Assembly: GCA_964410125.1 (NCBI GenBank)
Contig: CAYPGQ010000007.1
Coordinates: 1-64,000, forward strand
DNA from: G020348385 sp964410125
Lineage (GTDB): Bacteria > Acidobacteriota > Aminicenantia > Aminicenantales > Aminicenantaceae
Length of the DNA stretch: 64,000 bases
Direction: 5' to 3'
Positions 1 to 8,267 of the stretch are shown here, in pieces; positions within the stretch are counted from its first letter, which is position 1; every line of letters starts with the position of its first letter. Below the pieces are notes generated by a model. The model worked only from the letters and a program-made list of their open reading frames with translations. It had not been told where the DNA came from and searched no databases. The translations under genes were made by a program, and so were the position numbers.

Positions 1-89
1 GGGGCTTCGGGAAAAGAAAGTTGCCGAAAATTCATCATCGATCTCCTTTTTTAATCATAACCTCTAATTATTATTTTGCCAATGCAATA

Positions 90-362
90 TCAAGATACAG
101 GATCTGGAAAATCTTCTCCGCTCCGCTTTTTATATTGTTTGCCTTTTTCGTATTTGTTGAAAAGCTCTTCGCTCATTTTCATCTTCCTTTTTTGGCCTTC
201 ACTCGTCCTGAATACGACAGCGTACTTATGCTTTTTCAGGGAATAATCCCCTTCCGTTCTTTTTTCTTCGACAACCCCGTACCATTCCTCTTTTTTTCTT
301 TTTTTCCTCTTGAAATAAGGAAAAATTGCATAAACAAGGAATTCAATAATTGCGTCTAACAT
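90..362 (-). CDS. Small basic protein, DUF7489-like
   Basis: The protein has 90 residues. A hydrophobic N-terminal helix (about residues 1-14) is followed by a run of Lys/Arg, then a short beta-rich domain (WYGVV ... YAVVF ... RKMKMS) ending in a K-R-x-GE tail. This pattern resembles the small SH3-like DUF7489 proteins; I recognise the pattern only and no function is known to me. The ATG at 362 is chosen over an upstream TTG at 380 because GGGGAG lies about 10 bases before it. It has no co-directional partner in the window. It could be anchored to the inner face of the membrane. Confidence 0.6.
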   Translation of the reverse strand: MLDAIIEFLVYAIFPYFKRKKRKKEEWYGVVEEKRTEGDYSLKKHKYAVVFRTSEGQKRKMKMSEELFNKYEKGKQYKKRSGEDFPDPVS

Positions 363-380
363 TTTTTTGCATCTCCCCAA

Positions 381-668
381 AGAAAGGGATTATCGGGAAA
401 TACAAGGCAAGGCTGTTGACCTTTCTTATACTCTCTCATGCCTTTTCTTCCCCGATGCTCATCCATACACAATTTGATAATCCGTCGGTCTCTTATACAT
501 AACAAATTCTTGGATATTCTATCAAGCCCGTTCGGACTAGCCGTATCATACAAAGAGCTACAGCGGGAGATCCAAAAGATAAAAGAGATCGGGATCGAAG
601 TCAAATACAAGGGCAAAGGCCTCACGCATATGCTGAAGGGCGGCTGGACTACACTTACGTTTAAGCCG
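381..668. other. Gene-poor stretch
   Basis: No convincing gene. An open frame on the plus strand from 438 to 683 ends in a plausible protein-like tail (KELQREIQKIKEIGIEVKY) but starts in non-protein-like sequence. It may be the 3' remnant of a lost gene. Confidence 0.4.
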
Positions 669-1985
669 TCAGGTCAGGGTTAGCGTCTGGTGGGCCAACA
701 TTAAAAGCCCCTGCACCGGAACACCATAAGGACAGGCCTGCTCGCAGTATCCCTCACATGCAGAGCAGATATCTGCTTTGTTTGTCTGCAGTGAGGCGTA
801 GTCGAGCATTGCCGCTTTTTCTTTTCCCTGGCCCATAAAATAATGGTTGTACCGCATGATTGTATTCACTGGAACACCGTACGGGCACTGCGGCTCACAC
901 TTGCCGCAAGCATGACGGCAATAAAATTCCCCATACGTGGCTTTGTAGGCCGCCAGAGTATTCTGGGCTTTCAGATCGAATTTGCTGCCGGATAAAGAAA
1001 CATAGGCTTTCAAGTCGTTGTAGTTTAGGATAGACGGGCAAGCTGAGTTCACATCGGGATTATTCAAGACAAATTTGATCGCCGCATCCCGGATCTCGTT
1101 AAAATTTTTCAGATTGTATTTCTTCTTGAAGCCTTCTGCCCGGTCAGCCCGCGCTTTTAACCGCTCGACAAGAGCTTTCGTGCGTGGATTGAGATCCCTT
1201 CCTTCCTCTTCGGATTTATCGACATTTTCCTTCATCTCTAAATAATTCAAGACAGGATTGGTTTTCATCAATGTAGCTCCCACATTCTTTTTTTTGTAGG
1301 CCTTCAGGATATTTTCCCCCATATCACGCTGAATGAAATTGTACACGAGCAAAGCCACATCAAAACGCCCATCTTCTGCAGCTGCCAAATGGACATCCTC
1401 CATGGTCTCCGGGACATTTCCCCATTGGGAGCCGTGGTTGGACAATCCGCTGAATCGCACCTTGCCCTCTGTTTTTAGATCTTTGATAGCCGCATGATAG
1501 GCTTCATCATTCAGTGCTTCAACCGTTGAAGGCATATGAATCATCAGACAATCGACATAATCCATTTGAAGCCGGCCCAAACATTTATTCGCTTTTTCGA
1601 TTACATCCTGTTTGGTTACATTCTCCCGAAGCCCAAGTTTTGTGGAGATGAATACCTTCTTACGGTCACGCCCTTTTAGCGCTTTCCCGATCGCGCTCTC
1701 TACCTGACCACGGAGATAATTTTCTGCAGTATCGATGTAGTTCACTCCGGCATCAAGGATAGCTCCGATAAGAGCAGGGTCTGTAACACCGCTGCTGCCA
1801 AAACCGATATCAGAACACTTAAACCCAGTCCGTCCCAAAGTGCGGTATTCCTTGATTTTCGGACCTTCGTTGTTTGCATCCGATGTCTGGCCGAATAGGT
1901 TCGAACTCCCAGACAATCCAAGGCCGGCCAGCATAGCCATGGAACCGCCCATAAATCCGCGGCGACTTATCTCTTTTTTCTTCAT
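669..1985 (-). CDS. Tat-exported aldo/keto reductase with C-terminal ferredoxin-type cysteines
   Basis: A 438-residue aldo/keto reductase, probably an NADPH-dependent oxidoreductase working in the periplasm. The N-terminus carries a twin-arginine leader (SRRGFMGG, then a hydrophobic stretch to about residue 33). The TIM-barrel domain (about 45-340) shows the family tetrad: Asp in YIDTAENY, Tyr in the same motif, Lys in FISTKLG and His in LMIHMPS. The C-terminal 100 residues contain two cysteine clusters, each ending in CPYGVPV, as expected for 4Fe-4S binding. Fused AKR-ferredoxin proteins with Tat leaders are a known subfamily; the substrate is unknown. It is monocistronic and divergent from the next gene. 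Confidence 0.9.
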   Translation of the reverse strand: MKKKEISRRGFMGGSMAMLAGLGLSGSSNLFGQTSDANNEGPKIKEYRTLGRTGFKCSDIGFGSSGVTDPALIGAILDAGVNYIDTAENYLRGQVESAIGKALKGRDRKKVFISTKLGLRENVTKQDVIEKANKCLGRLQMDYVDCLMIHMPSTVEALNDEAYHAAIKDLKTEGKVRFSGLSNHGSQWGNVPETMEDVHLAAAEDGRFDVALLVYNFIQRDMGENILKAYKKKNVGATLMKTNPVLNYLEMKENVDKSEEEGRDLNPRTKALVERLKARADRAEGFKKKYNLKNFNEIRDAAIKFVLNNPDVNSACPSILNYNDLKAYVSLSGSKFDLKAQNTLAAYKATYGEFYCRHACGKCEPQCPYGVPVNTIMRYNHYFMGQGKEKAAMLDYASLQTNKADICSACEGYCEQACPYGVPVQGLLMLAHQTLTLT

Positions 1986-2181
1986 GATACTCCTATTTGT
2001 TTGAACATCTTTTCAAATTCGGGAAATTTTATAATAATTGTAGGATTTATAATAAGGATTCCGCTAATCCAGGTCAAGAAAAATCTCAAAACTGCCTCCA
2101 TCAATAGCCTGAATTATTCAGGTTAAACCTTTGTGGTGTGTTTTCCGTCTATATAAGGTAAACACCGATGCAGGAGTGTAC

Positions 2182-4398
2182 ATGAACAAGAAGCTAATGC
2201 AAACAGCAATTGCCATAGGATTTATAATTAGCCTGATAGGCATAAGGATTCCCCTCAGCGGAAGCGGAAATAATCAACCAAATAATCAAGGAGTCCTCAA
2301 TCCTCCTTTTTCGGATTTATCACCGAAAATCGACGGCCGTCTCGACGATGAGATATGGAAAAAATCCCCCCTTGCCGAAGATTTCATCACGTATAATCCA
2401 GCCTATGGAGAAATTCTCCCACAAAAAACCAAAGTTTGGATGGCTTATGACAAAAAAAATCTGTATTTCGCATTTAAATGTTACGACAGCGAACCGGAAA
2501 AAATAAAAACATCCATCACAAGGCGGGATGGCATGTTTTCCGACGATTGGGTGGGATTGTCATTAGATTCCCTGGACAACAAACAAACGTCTTACGACCT
2601 TTTTTGCAATCCTAACGGCATTCAAGGCGACATCTTGAACTCTGCCGTCAGCGGTGAAGATGTCGCTCCCGACTTTGTCTGGAAGAGCGCCGGGCAACTG
2701 ACAGATGAAGGTTATCAAGTGGAAATGAGCATTCCGTTGCGCAGCATTCGCTTCAAAAGCGGCGAACAGGTTCGTATGGGAGTTCTTTTTTGGAGAAGGA
2801 TCAGCCGGCTGGGCATGAGCGGCTCCTGGCCCGATATTAAACCTGGCCACGGGCTCTTCAATCTGCACAATCCTATCATTTACAGGGATCTTAAAAGTCC
2901 TCTCAACCTGGAAATCCTTCCTAGTTTTACCTGGGGAAGTGGCAGCGACAGGGTCTCTCCTCAAGAATGGAGTGCAAGCGACACATTTCGTGAAATAGGC
3001 GCCGGATTCAAATACGGGATCACCTCCTCCATCACCGCAGACATCACCCTCAATCCCGATTTCAGCCAGGTGGAAAGCGATGCCTTCCAGGTGGAAGTTA
3101 ACCGCCGATACCCGATCTTTTACAGCGAAAAACGTCCGTTTTTCATGGAAGGAACGGATATATTCAATTTTTTTACGATTTCTTATGGTTTTATACAGAC
3201 GGCTGTCCACACGCGCCAAATCCTCGATCCTTTGTGGGGAGCCAAACTGACAGGAACCGTGGGAAAAACAGCACTCGGTCTTCTTGCTGCCAGTGATGAG
3301 TGGCCCGGCCTCAAATGGGAGGATGGATTCAATCCCTATGAAGGAAAAAAAGCCTATTTCACAATCGCCAGAGGAAAACAGAGCCTGGGACGGGACAACT
3401 ACATGGGAGCCATCTACAGCGGAAGGGAATTTGCCGGGGGATACAACCGGGTCGGAGGACTTGATCTCAGCCTCAGGTTTTTCACTAATCACAAGATCCA
3501 GGCTTCCTACATGCAGAGTTTTTCGAGGGATCATGGTGGGGAGTCGCCCATGAACAGCCCCACCTATCATCTCATGTACTCCTATACATCCAAACCCCTG
3601 GGGATCATGGCAGCCTATGAACACATAGGCAAGGATTTCCAGATAGATTCCGGATTTGTGATGCGGACCGGGATCGATGAGGGATGGCTGTGGATCGGCC
3701 CCAGTTTTTATCCCAATCCTGAAAAAATGGCATGGCTGAAGAGAATCAATCCCCATCTCACGTTTCAATACATCCACGATTATCTCACAGATATGGATGA
3801 TACTTTTGTCAGAGCGGCCGTGGATTTCAGTTTTATAAAACAGGGAAGATTTGGAGCCAACTTCATCCGTCAAAAAGAGAGTTGGAAAGGGGAAACTTTC
3901 GGTCTCACGACATTCAACCTCGAAGGGGAGGTTCAGTTGACCAAATGGTTCCAGATGGGAGGAGGATTCACTGGGGGGGGGCAGATTTATTATCCGGCGG
4001 AATCCCCGTTCAAAGGAGACTATTTTAGCGCCGGTTTCGGATTCACCCTTCAACCCAATTCCAAACTCAGCTTGACCTTGAGCTTACATCACAGCCATTT
4101 AAAAAGGGAAACCGAAGAGATCTACAATGTCAACATCATCTATTCCCGCACGACCTATCAATTCAACAAATACCTTTTTGCGCGTGCTATCATTCAATAC
4201 GACAGCTACAAAAAAAACCTTCTAACCGATTTATTGGCTTCTTTCACCTTTATCCCTGGCACAGTCATCCATCTCGGTTATGGAGGTCTTTACGAGAAAC
4301 AGGATTGGCAGAGCAAACATTGGGTTCCAGGACATGGAAACCTTCGGAACATGAGGCGGAGTTTTTTCTTTAAAGCAAGTTACCTCTGGCGATTTTAA
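2182..4398 (+). CDS. CBM9-like / DUF5916 outer-membrane protein
   Basis: A 738-residue secreted protein. The signal peptide (about 1-25) is followed by a carbohydrate-binding family 9-like domain (about 40-210: KIDGRLDDEIWKKS, FAFKCYDSEP), then a DUF5916 region with the family hallmark NPDFSQVES ... FYSEKRPFFMEG, and a long series of aromatic amphipathic strands to the C-terminal Arg-Phe, typical of an outer-membrane beta-barrel. The start at 2182 is preceded by CAGGAG; the upstream open frame lacks a site. It is a paralogue of the gene at 8268-10556. The substrate is not known; uptake or surface binding of polysaccharide is only an inference. Confidence 0.88.
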   Translation: MNKKLMQTAIAIGFIISLIGIRIPLSGSGNNQPNNQGVLNPPFSDLSPKIDGRLDDEIWKKSPLAEDFITYNPAYGEILPQKTKVWMAYDKKNLYFAFKCYDSEPEKIKTSITRRDGMFSDDWVGLSLDSLDNKQTSYDLFCNPNGIQGDILNSAVSGEDVAPDFVWKSAGQLTDEGYQVEMSIPLRSIRFKSGEQVRMGVLFWRRISRLGMSGSWPDIKPGHGLFNLHNPIIYRDLKSPLNLEILPSFTWGSGSDRVSPQEWSASDTFREIGAGFKYGITSSITADITLNPDFSQVESDAFQVEVNRRYPIFYSEKRPFFMEGTDIFNFFTISYGFIQTAVHTRQILDPLWGAKLTGTVGKTALGLLAASDEWPGLKWEDGFNPYEGKKAYFTIARGKQSLGRDNYMGAIYSGREFAGGYNRVGGLDLSLRFFTNHKIQASYMQSFSRDHGGESPMNSPTYHLMYSYTSKPLGIMAAYEHIGKDFQIDSGFVMRTGIDEGWLWIGPSFYPNPEKMAWLKRINPHLTFQYIHDYLTDMDDTFVRAAVDFSFIKQGRFGANFIRQKESWKGETFGLTTFNLEGEVQLTKWFQMGGGFTGGGQIYYPAESPFKGDYFSAGFGFTLQPNSKLSLTLSLHHSHLKRETEEIYNVNIIYSRTTYQFNKYLFARAIIQYDSYKKNLLTDLLASFTFIPGTVIHLGYGGLYEKQDWQSKHWVPGHGNLRNMRRSFFFKASYLWRF

Positions 4399-4412
4399 CC
4401 TGAACTATTTAA

Positions 4413-4468
4413 AATTCGGGGACAGGTACCGAATTGAAGGTCGTCAATTCGGTACCTGTCCCGGAATT
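4413..4468. repeat. REP-like long inverted repeat
   Basis: Two 25-base arms (4413-4437 and 4444-4468) are complementary with one mismatch and separated by 6 bases. The arm core GGGACAGGTACCGAATT is of the kind seen in REP elements mobilised by REP-associated tyrosine transposases. It is intergenic and seen once in this window. No RAYT transposase gene is present here. Confidence 0.75.
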
Positions 4469-4502
4469 AAAAAAAAAGAGGAGAACAAAATGTTCTCCTC
4501 TT
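4468..4502 (-). terminator. Intrinsic terminator of the sigma/anti-sigma/DUF4097 operon
   Basis: A perfect 12-bp hairpin (4476-4487 with 4491-4502, loop of 3) lies just past the stop of the DUF4097 gene. Read on the minus strand it is followed by a run of T (4477 down to 4469). Confidence 0.85.
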
Positions 4503-4523
4503 AAGGGTGAAAATTATCGAGAA

Positions 4524-5534
4524 TTATTTTTTCTTCAGATAGACATTCCCGCTGAATGTTTTCAGCTTTACGTCGGCTCCGCCGCCGTTCACACTGCCGC
4601 TGATTTTCTTCTTGCTCAACTTACCAGAAACCATGACCTTGAATTCTGTTTTGATACTGCCGCTGAAGGTCGAAGCTGTCAGATCGAATGCTGAATTGGA
4701 AGGGATCGTCATCTCAACCCTTCCACTGTGGGCTTCCAACGAATATCTTCCACTGGAACTGATATCTCCATAATAGATAGTACTGCCACTCATGGTTTTC
4801 CCTTTGACGACATCGGCTCCAGAAATATCCAGCAATTTGACATTCCCGCTGACCGTATCCGCTTCAACATCTCCCCTGATATTCTCAGCCGTAATATTTC
4901 CGGATACACAATTTAAATCCGCATTTCCCGCTACATTTTTCGCTTCTACATTTCCGCTGGCTGTTTTGCAGTAGACACCATTTTCAACATCAACAACTTC
5001 AACATTTCCGCTCACTGTTTCGGCATTAGCTCCGTTTTTCGCTCCCGCAACCGTCACATTTCCGCTTGTAGATACAGCAGCAGCCTTTGCGCCGATTTTC
5101 TCAAGGGTTACATCCCCACTGACGGATTTGGCTTTGATCGCAGCCTGTGCGGGTATCGTCACTTTGTAATAAACAGAAACGCTCAAGTTTTTGATCGATG
5201 GCTTGGGATATTTGGTCTCGACCTTTAACACACCGTTTTCTCTTGTCACCTCGATTTTGACCTTGGAAGCATTCTCCTTTGCCTTGTCCATCGAGGAGGC
5301 TTTGGATGTTTTTAATGCATCGATTTTCACTTCGTTACGGTCCCAGGTTTTAACCTCGACATCCCCAGAAACATTCCTGATCTCGACCTTTCCATCCCTA
5401 GCAAGAGACTCGGTTTTCTCGAACTTCTCCTCATACTTCACCTTGCTCTGGGCAGAGGCTTCAAGAGGATTCAAACCCAAGAAAAACACAGCTACGGCTA
5501 AAACGGTTAACAAAACAAGTGTTTTCTTTGACAT
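4524..5534 (-). CDS. DUF4097 family beta-strand repeat protein
   Basis: A 336-residue exported protein with an N-terminal signal peptide (about 1-28, ending ASA). The rest consists of repeated short beta-strands of the SGNV / SGDV type, the hallmark of DUF4097 putative adhesins, which form a right-handed beta-helix. The ATG at 5534 is preceded by GGAGG; an upstream in-frame ATG lacks this. It is the third gene of the operon after an ECF sigma factor and its anti-sigma factor, 17 bases downstream, and is followed by a strong terminator. DUF4097 proteins commonly sit with such envelope-stress regulators, so it may be the sensor or the main output of the circuit. Confidence 0.88.
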   Translation of the reverse strand: MSKKTLVLLTVLAVAVFFLGLNPLEASAQSKVKYEEKFEKTESLARDGKVEIRNVSGDVEVKTWDRNEVKIDALKTSKASSMDKAKENASKVKIEVTRENGVLKVETKYPKPSIKNLSVSVYYKVTIPAQAAIKAKSVSGDVTLEKIGAKAAAVSTSGNVTVAGAKNGANAETVSGNVEVVDVENGVYCKTASGNVEAKNVAGNADLNCVSGNITAENIRGDVEADTVSGNVKLLDISGADVVKGKTMSGSTIYYGDISSSGRYSLEAHSGRVEMTIPSNSAFDLTASTFSGSIKTEFKVMVSGKLSKKKISGSVNGGGADVKLKTFSGNVYLKKK

Positions 5535-5551
5535 AATTTTGTCCTCCCTCA

Positions 5552-6244
5552 TTAAATGATTGTCTTTGATTCCTTTTTTTGTGGCGCAGTCGAAGAAACA
5601 TCTATCATGCTATCCAGCAACTCCGCCTTCTTTTTATAAACGGTCAAAAGATAATACTGGGATTCCCAGTCACCAGGATCGCTCTTGATAGCCCTTTCGC
5701 AATCCGCTAAGGACGCATCGATGAGCTCAAGATTGATACGGAACGTCTCGGCGACTTTGGGATCGAAATTTTCCTTTTGAGTCTGGACTGCTTCCCATAG
5801 CGCCTTGATGGCTAATTTGTAATGCTGTTCTGCTTCCTGGATTTTCGCCAGTGCCAATTCCTGGCCGTTGATTCCGCTTATCGGTCCTTCCCGATTAAAC
5901 ACCCGTAAGCCGATGAAAACAGCCCCTACAGCGACGAACAACAACAGAGCCGCGCTCACAGCGTAACGCAGCCGAGCTGGGAAAAACAGAAACCGGACTC
6001 GAGGTCCCGGCACCGGAACCTGTCTTTTTTCTTTCAAGCGTGCTTGAATCCGAAACCATGTTTGGCCGGAAGGTTCTGCTTTTGCCAAATTCTTCGCTTT
6101 TTGTTTGATCTGTTGAAAATCCTTCAACAGTTCTTGACAATCCGGACAGACACCCAGGTGCTTCTCGAGAGAAGAGGTCTTTGCCGTGTCCAGATCGCCA
6201 TCTATGTATTCGCTAATTAATTTTTTGGCCTTTGCGCACTTCAT
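5552..6244 (-). CDS. Anti-sigma factor with zinc-finger (zf-HC2) domain
   Basis: A 230-residue membrane-anchored anti-sigma factor. The N-terminal zinc-binding anti-sigma motif is Cys3, His29, Cys33 and Cys36 (HLGVCPDC). A single membrane span lies at about 94-114, followed by a helical periplasmic part of about 115 residues. It should hold the neighbouring ECF sigma factor inactive until an envelope signal arrives. The start at 6244 (site AAAGGA) lies 13 bases after the sigma stop; an earlier in-frame ATG would overlap the sigma gene and lacks a site. The periplasmic part (EAEQHYKLAIKALWEAVQ) is TPR-like in look, a tentative reading. Confidence 0.88.
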   Translation of the reverse strand: MKCAKAKKLISEYIDGDLDTAKTSSLEKHLGVCPDCQELLKDFQQIKQKAKNLAKAEPSGQTWFRIQARLKEKRQVPVPGPRVRFLFFPARLRYAVSAALLLFVAVGAVFIGLRVFNREGPISGINGQELALAKIQEAEQHYKLAIKALWEAVQTQKENFDPKVAETFRINLELIDASLADCERAIKSDPGDWESQYYLLTVYKKKAELLDSMIDVSSTAPQKKESKTII

Positions 6245-6257
6245 CTTTTTTCTTCCT

Positions 6258-6932
6258 TTACATCCATTGTTTATGTTCAAGGAGCTTTCTCATTTTTTTC
6301 CTAGCTTTGAAAAGCTGCGATTTCGATGTTCCCACCGAGCACCCCAGGATATGAGCTATTTCCTGATGCTTGAAGCCCTGCACGTCATGAAGCAGAAAAA
6401 CGCTCTTCAATCTTGGAGGAAGTTTTTGAATGGTCTGTTCGAGGGCCTTGTTTTCTGCTTTATTTGTCACAGTGGGCGTGGAATCGGCTACGAATCTTTG
6501 AACATCATCCAAGGGAATCGTTTTCTGCCGCAGCTTTTTATGACTTCTTAAGTAGCTGAGGCATGTGTTGACGGTAATCCGGTAGAGCCATCCCACAAAA
6601 GCTTTATCCTCATCCAGGGTGTGAAGGTTGGTGAAAACTTTCACAAAAACATCCTGGATCACATCCTCGGCCACAGCATAGTTATATGTATACCGGAGAG
6701 CCAGGCTGAAAAGGGATGCTTTGAAATGTTCATACAGGATTTCTACAGCCTGAAGATCGCCATCGCGGCTCTGCTGGATCAATTCCTTCAGTTTTTGATC
6801 AGAAAGCTCTTTTCTCCAGCCTTGATCTTTTTCTTCATTATCCATGATTGGATAGTTTAAACCAATTTGAGCATAACTGCCAGACTCAAAACTCGGCATG
6901 TTTTGCATCAGGATTGTTGCTGCGAATTCCAT
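6258..6932 (-). CDS. RNA polymerase sigma factor, ECF type
   Basis: A 224-residue ECF sigma-70 family protein. Region 2 lies at about 55-125 (RYTYNYAVAEDVIQDVFVKV; GWLYRITVNTCLSYLR) and region 4 at about 165-220 (LPPRLKSVFLLHDVQGFKHQEIA, then a helix-turn-helix). The start at 6932 is kept because AAGAGG precedes it at the right distance, although the first 40 residues are not conserved sigma sequence. It is the first gene of an operon with its anti-sigma factor and a DUF4097 protein, and is divergent from the DUF2089 operon. Control is most likely by the anti-sigma factor at 5552-6244. Confidence 0.93.
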   Translation of the reverse strand: MEFAATILMQNMPSFESGSYAQIGLNYPIMDNEEKDQGWRKELSDQKLKELIQQSRDGDLQAVEILYEHFKASLFSLALRYTYNYAVAEDVIQDVFVKVFTNLHTLDEDKAFVGWLYRITVNTCLSYLRSHKKLRQKTIPLDDVQRFVADSTPTVTNKAENKALEQTIQKLPPRLKSVFLLHDVQGFKHQEIAHILGCSVGTSKSQLFKARKKMRKLLEHKQWM

Positions 6933-7020
6933 TTGTTTTCCTCTTACATCTCCTTACTATTAACGATGCATCAACAGGACAAAAGGTTGCCAAGTTTTAT
7001 CATTTTTTTTTATTAATAAT

Positions 7021-7048
7021 ATTAATTTTGTCAACCATCAAAATTAAT
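7021..7048. promoter_or_regulatory. Inverted repeat between divergent operons
   Basis: ATTAATTTTG (7021-7030) and CAAAATTAAT (7039-7048) form perfect 10-base arms around 8 bases. It sits in the very AT-rich gap between the sigma operon and the DUF2089 operon, 17 bases upstream of the -35 box of the latter. It may be an operator; no protein is assigned. Confidence 0.45.
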
Positions 7049-7064
7049 TTTATTAATATACAAC

Positions 7065-7093
7065 TTGACATTATCAATATTTTGACCTATATT
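7065..7093 (+). promoter_or_regulatory. Sigma-70 type promoter of the DUF2089 operon
   Basis: TTGACA (7065-7070) and TATATT (7088-7093) are separated by 17 bases and lie 30 bases before the start codon of the DUF2089 gene. Confidence 0.7.
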
Positions 7094-7123
7094 ATATAAA
7101 GAAAATTAATTCGAGGTAAAAAA

Positions 7124-7492
7124 ATGCACAAAGATTGGCAGGAATTGACAAAAATCACGAGAGGAGCCTCTCTTCTGGTTGAACGGGTCAAGCTAAAGGA
7201 AGACGATATTGTTTTGGAAGGGAGCTTCGAGCTTCCTCCACTTGCTCGTCTGATCATGGAGGACCAAATTTTTGTGACAGCATTCATCCGCAGCCATGGC
7301 TCGATCAAAGATATGGAACAGCTCTTCGGCATCAGCTACCCCACCGTGAAAAACCGTCTGAACCGGATCTCCCAGATGCTCGAATTCGTGGACATCAACC
7401 CTCCGGCATCTCACACAGAAATTCTGGAGGAATTGGATCGAGGAGAAATATCGGTCGAAGATGCTGAAGAAAAACTGCGAGGCAGACAATGA
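7124..7492 (+). CDS. DUF2089 domain regulator-like protein
   Basis: A 122-residue protein matching the DUF2089 core: a helix-turn-helix-like segment (SYPTVKNRLNRISQML, about 75-90) and an acidic C-terminal helix (EEISVEDAEEKL type) that resembles SHOCT-like modules. Most DUF2089 proteins begin with a zinc ribbon; this one has none, so it is the short form. The site CGAGG precedes the ATG. It overlaps the next gene by ATGA, so the two are translationally coupled. It probably regulates its own operon and perhaps the divergent sigma operon. Confidence 0.8.
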   Translation: MHKDWQELTKITRGASLLVERVKLKEDDIVLEGSFELPPLARLIMEDQIFVTAFIRSHGSIKDMEQLFGISYPTVKNRLNRISQMLEFVDINPPASHTEILEELDRGEISVEDAEEKLRGRQ

Positions 7493-7764
7493 TTCCGATG
7501 ATTATGAGAATCCATATTGTGGAGAAGAACAAAAAAAAGGTGCGGCTGATCCTTCCTTTATTTATTGCATGGCTTTTGATCTTGCCTTTTATCATCATTT
7601 TAACTCCTATCGTTTTTTTTGCCGTCCTGATTTTATGGCCATCAGGATATGGAAAAACCATCCTGAGCGCCGGTCCAGCTCTATTCTCAGTTATTTCCGC
7701 CCTGTCCAACCTGCACATCCAAGTTGAAGGAACCGACAGCAAAACGCTCATTTGGCTTAAATAA
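7489..7764 (+). CDS. Small membrane protein
   Basis: 91 residues with one or two membrane segments (about 20-50, LPLFIAWLLILPFIIILTPI, and possibly 60-75). It starts inside the stop of the DUF2089 gene (ATGA overlap). The C-terminus reads NLHIQVEGTDSKTLIWLK. Similar small membrane proteins accompany DUF2089 and SHOCT-like genes in envelope-stress operons; I do not recognise a specific family. Confidence 0.75.
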   Translation: MIPMIMRIHIVEKNKKKVRLILPLFIAWLLILPFIIILTPIVFFAVLILWPSGYGKTILSAGPALFSVISALSNLHIQVEGTDSKTLIWLK

Positions 7765-7771
7765 CATAGCC

Positions 7772-7818
7772 GACCCACCCCACCCTTGCTTATAAGGATG
7801 GCGAGGAAGCGGCAGAGG
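7772..7818. repeat. Short dispersed repeat, split copy
   Basis: GACCCACCCCAC (from 7773) and GGAAGCGG-AGAG (to 7817) are the two halves of the 30-base repeat at 43423 and 44637, here separated by about 20 extra bases. It lies between a stop codon and the next gene. Confidence 0.4.
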
Positions 7819-7840
7819 AAAGTAAGAGAGGTGAAAAATT

Positions 7841-8260
7841 ATGAGTGAAGAAAGAAAAAGAATACTGGAAATGCTTGCCAAAGGCAAAATCAGTGTAGAA
7901 GAAGCGGAAAGATTGCTTTCCGCCATCTCAGAATCAGAAGGAGAATTCATCACAGGCAAAAAAACAGAAACGTCCAAGCTGAAGTATCTCCGCGTCATCG
8001 TCGAGCCAGGACCGGGAAGCGATAAAGACGAAAGGGTGAATATTCGCGTACCTATCAAACTCATTCGCGCCGGTATAAAACTGGCTTCCCTCCTTCCCAA
8101 TGATGTCCAAGGCAAGGTAGACGACGCCCTCAAAGAAAAGGGAATCAGCCTGGATTTCTCCCAGATCAACGAAGAGAACATCGAGGAGATCGTCGAAAGC
8201 CTGAGGGATTTGACTGTCGATGTGGAAGGCCAGGAGCGCGTCCGGGTTTACTGCGAGTAA
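7841..8260 (+). CDS. SHOCT-like domain protein
   Basis: A 139-residue soluble protein. Residues 1-30 (RILEMLAKGKISVEEAERLLSAI) form the SHOCT-like / YvlB N-terminal helix-hairpin found in bacterial envelope-stress proteins. The middle (about 45-85) is beta-rich with conserved VNIRVP, and a helical tail follows. GAGAGG precedes the ATG. It is the third gene of the operon with DUF2089 and a membrane protein, and converges on the DUF5916 gene with only 7 bases between the stops. The family often occurs with DUF4097 proteins, as here. Confidence 0.82.
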   Translation: MSEERKRILEMLAKGKISVEEAERLLSAISESEGEFITGKKTETSKLKYLRVIVEPGPGSDKDERVNIRVPIKLIRAGIKLASLLPNDVQGKVDDALKEKGISLDFSQINEENIEEIVESLRDLTVDVEGQERVRVYCE

Positions 8261-8267
8261 ACCATCT

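Noticed and set aside
2563..4053. 496-codon open frame on the minus strand
   Set aside because: It lies wholly opposite the DUF5916 gene, has no ribosome site and no known domain; it is the antisense of a well-supported gene.
7686..8181. Minus-strand open frame opposite the SHOCT-like gene
   Set aside because: Antisense of a recognisable gene, with low-complexity Ser/Leu composition.
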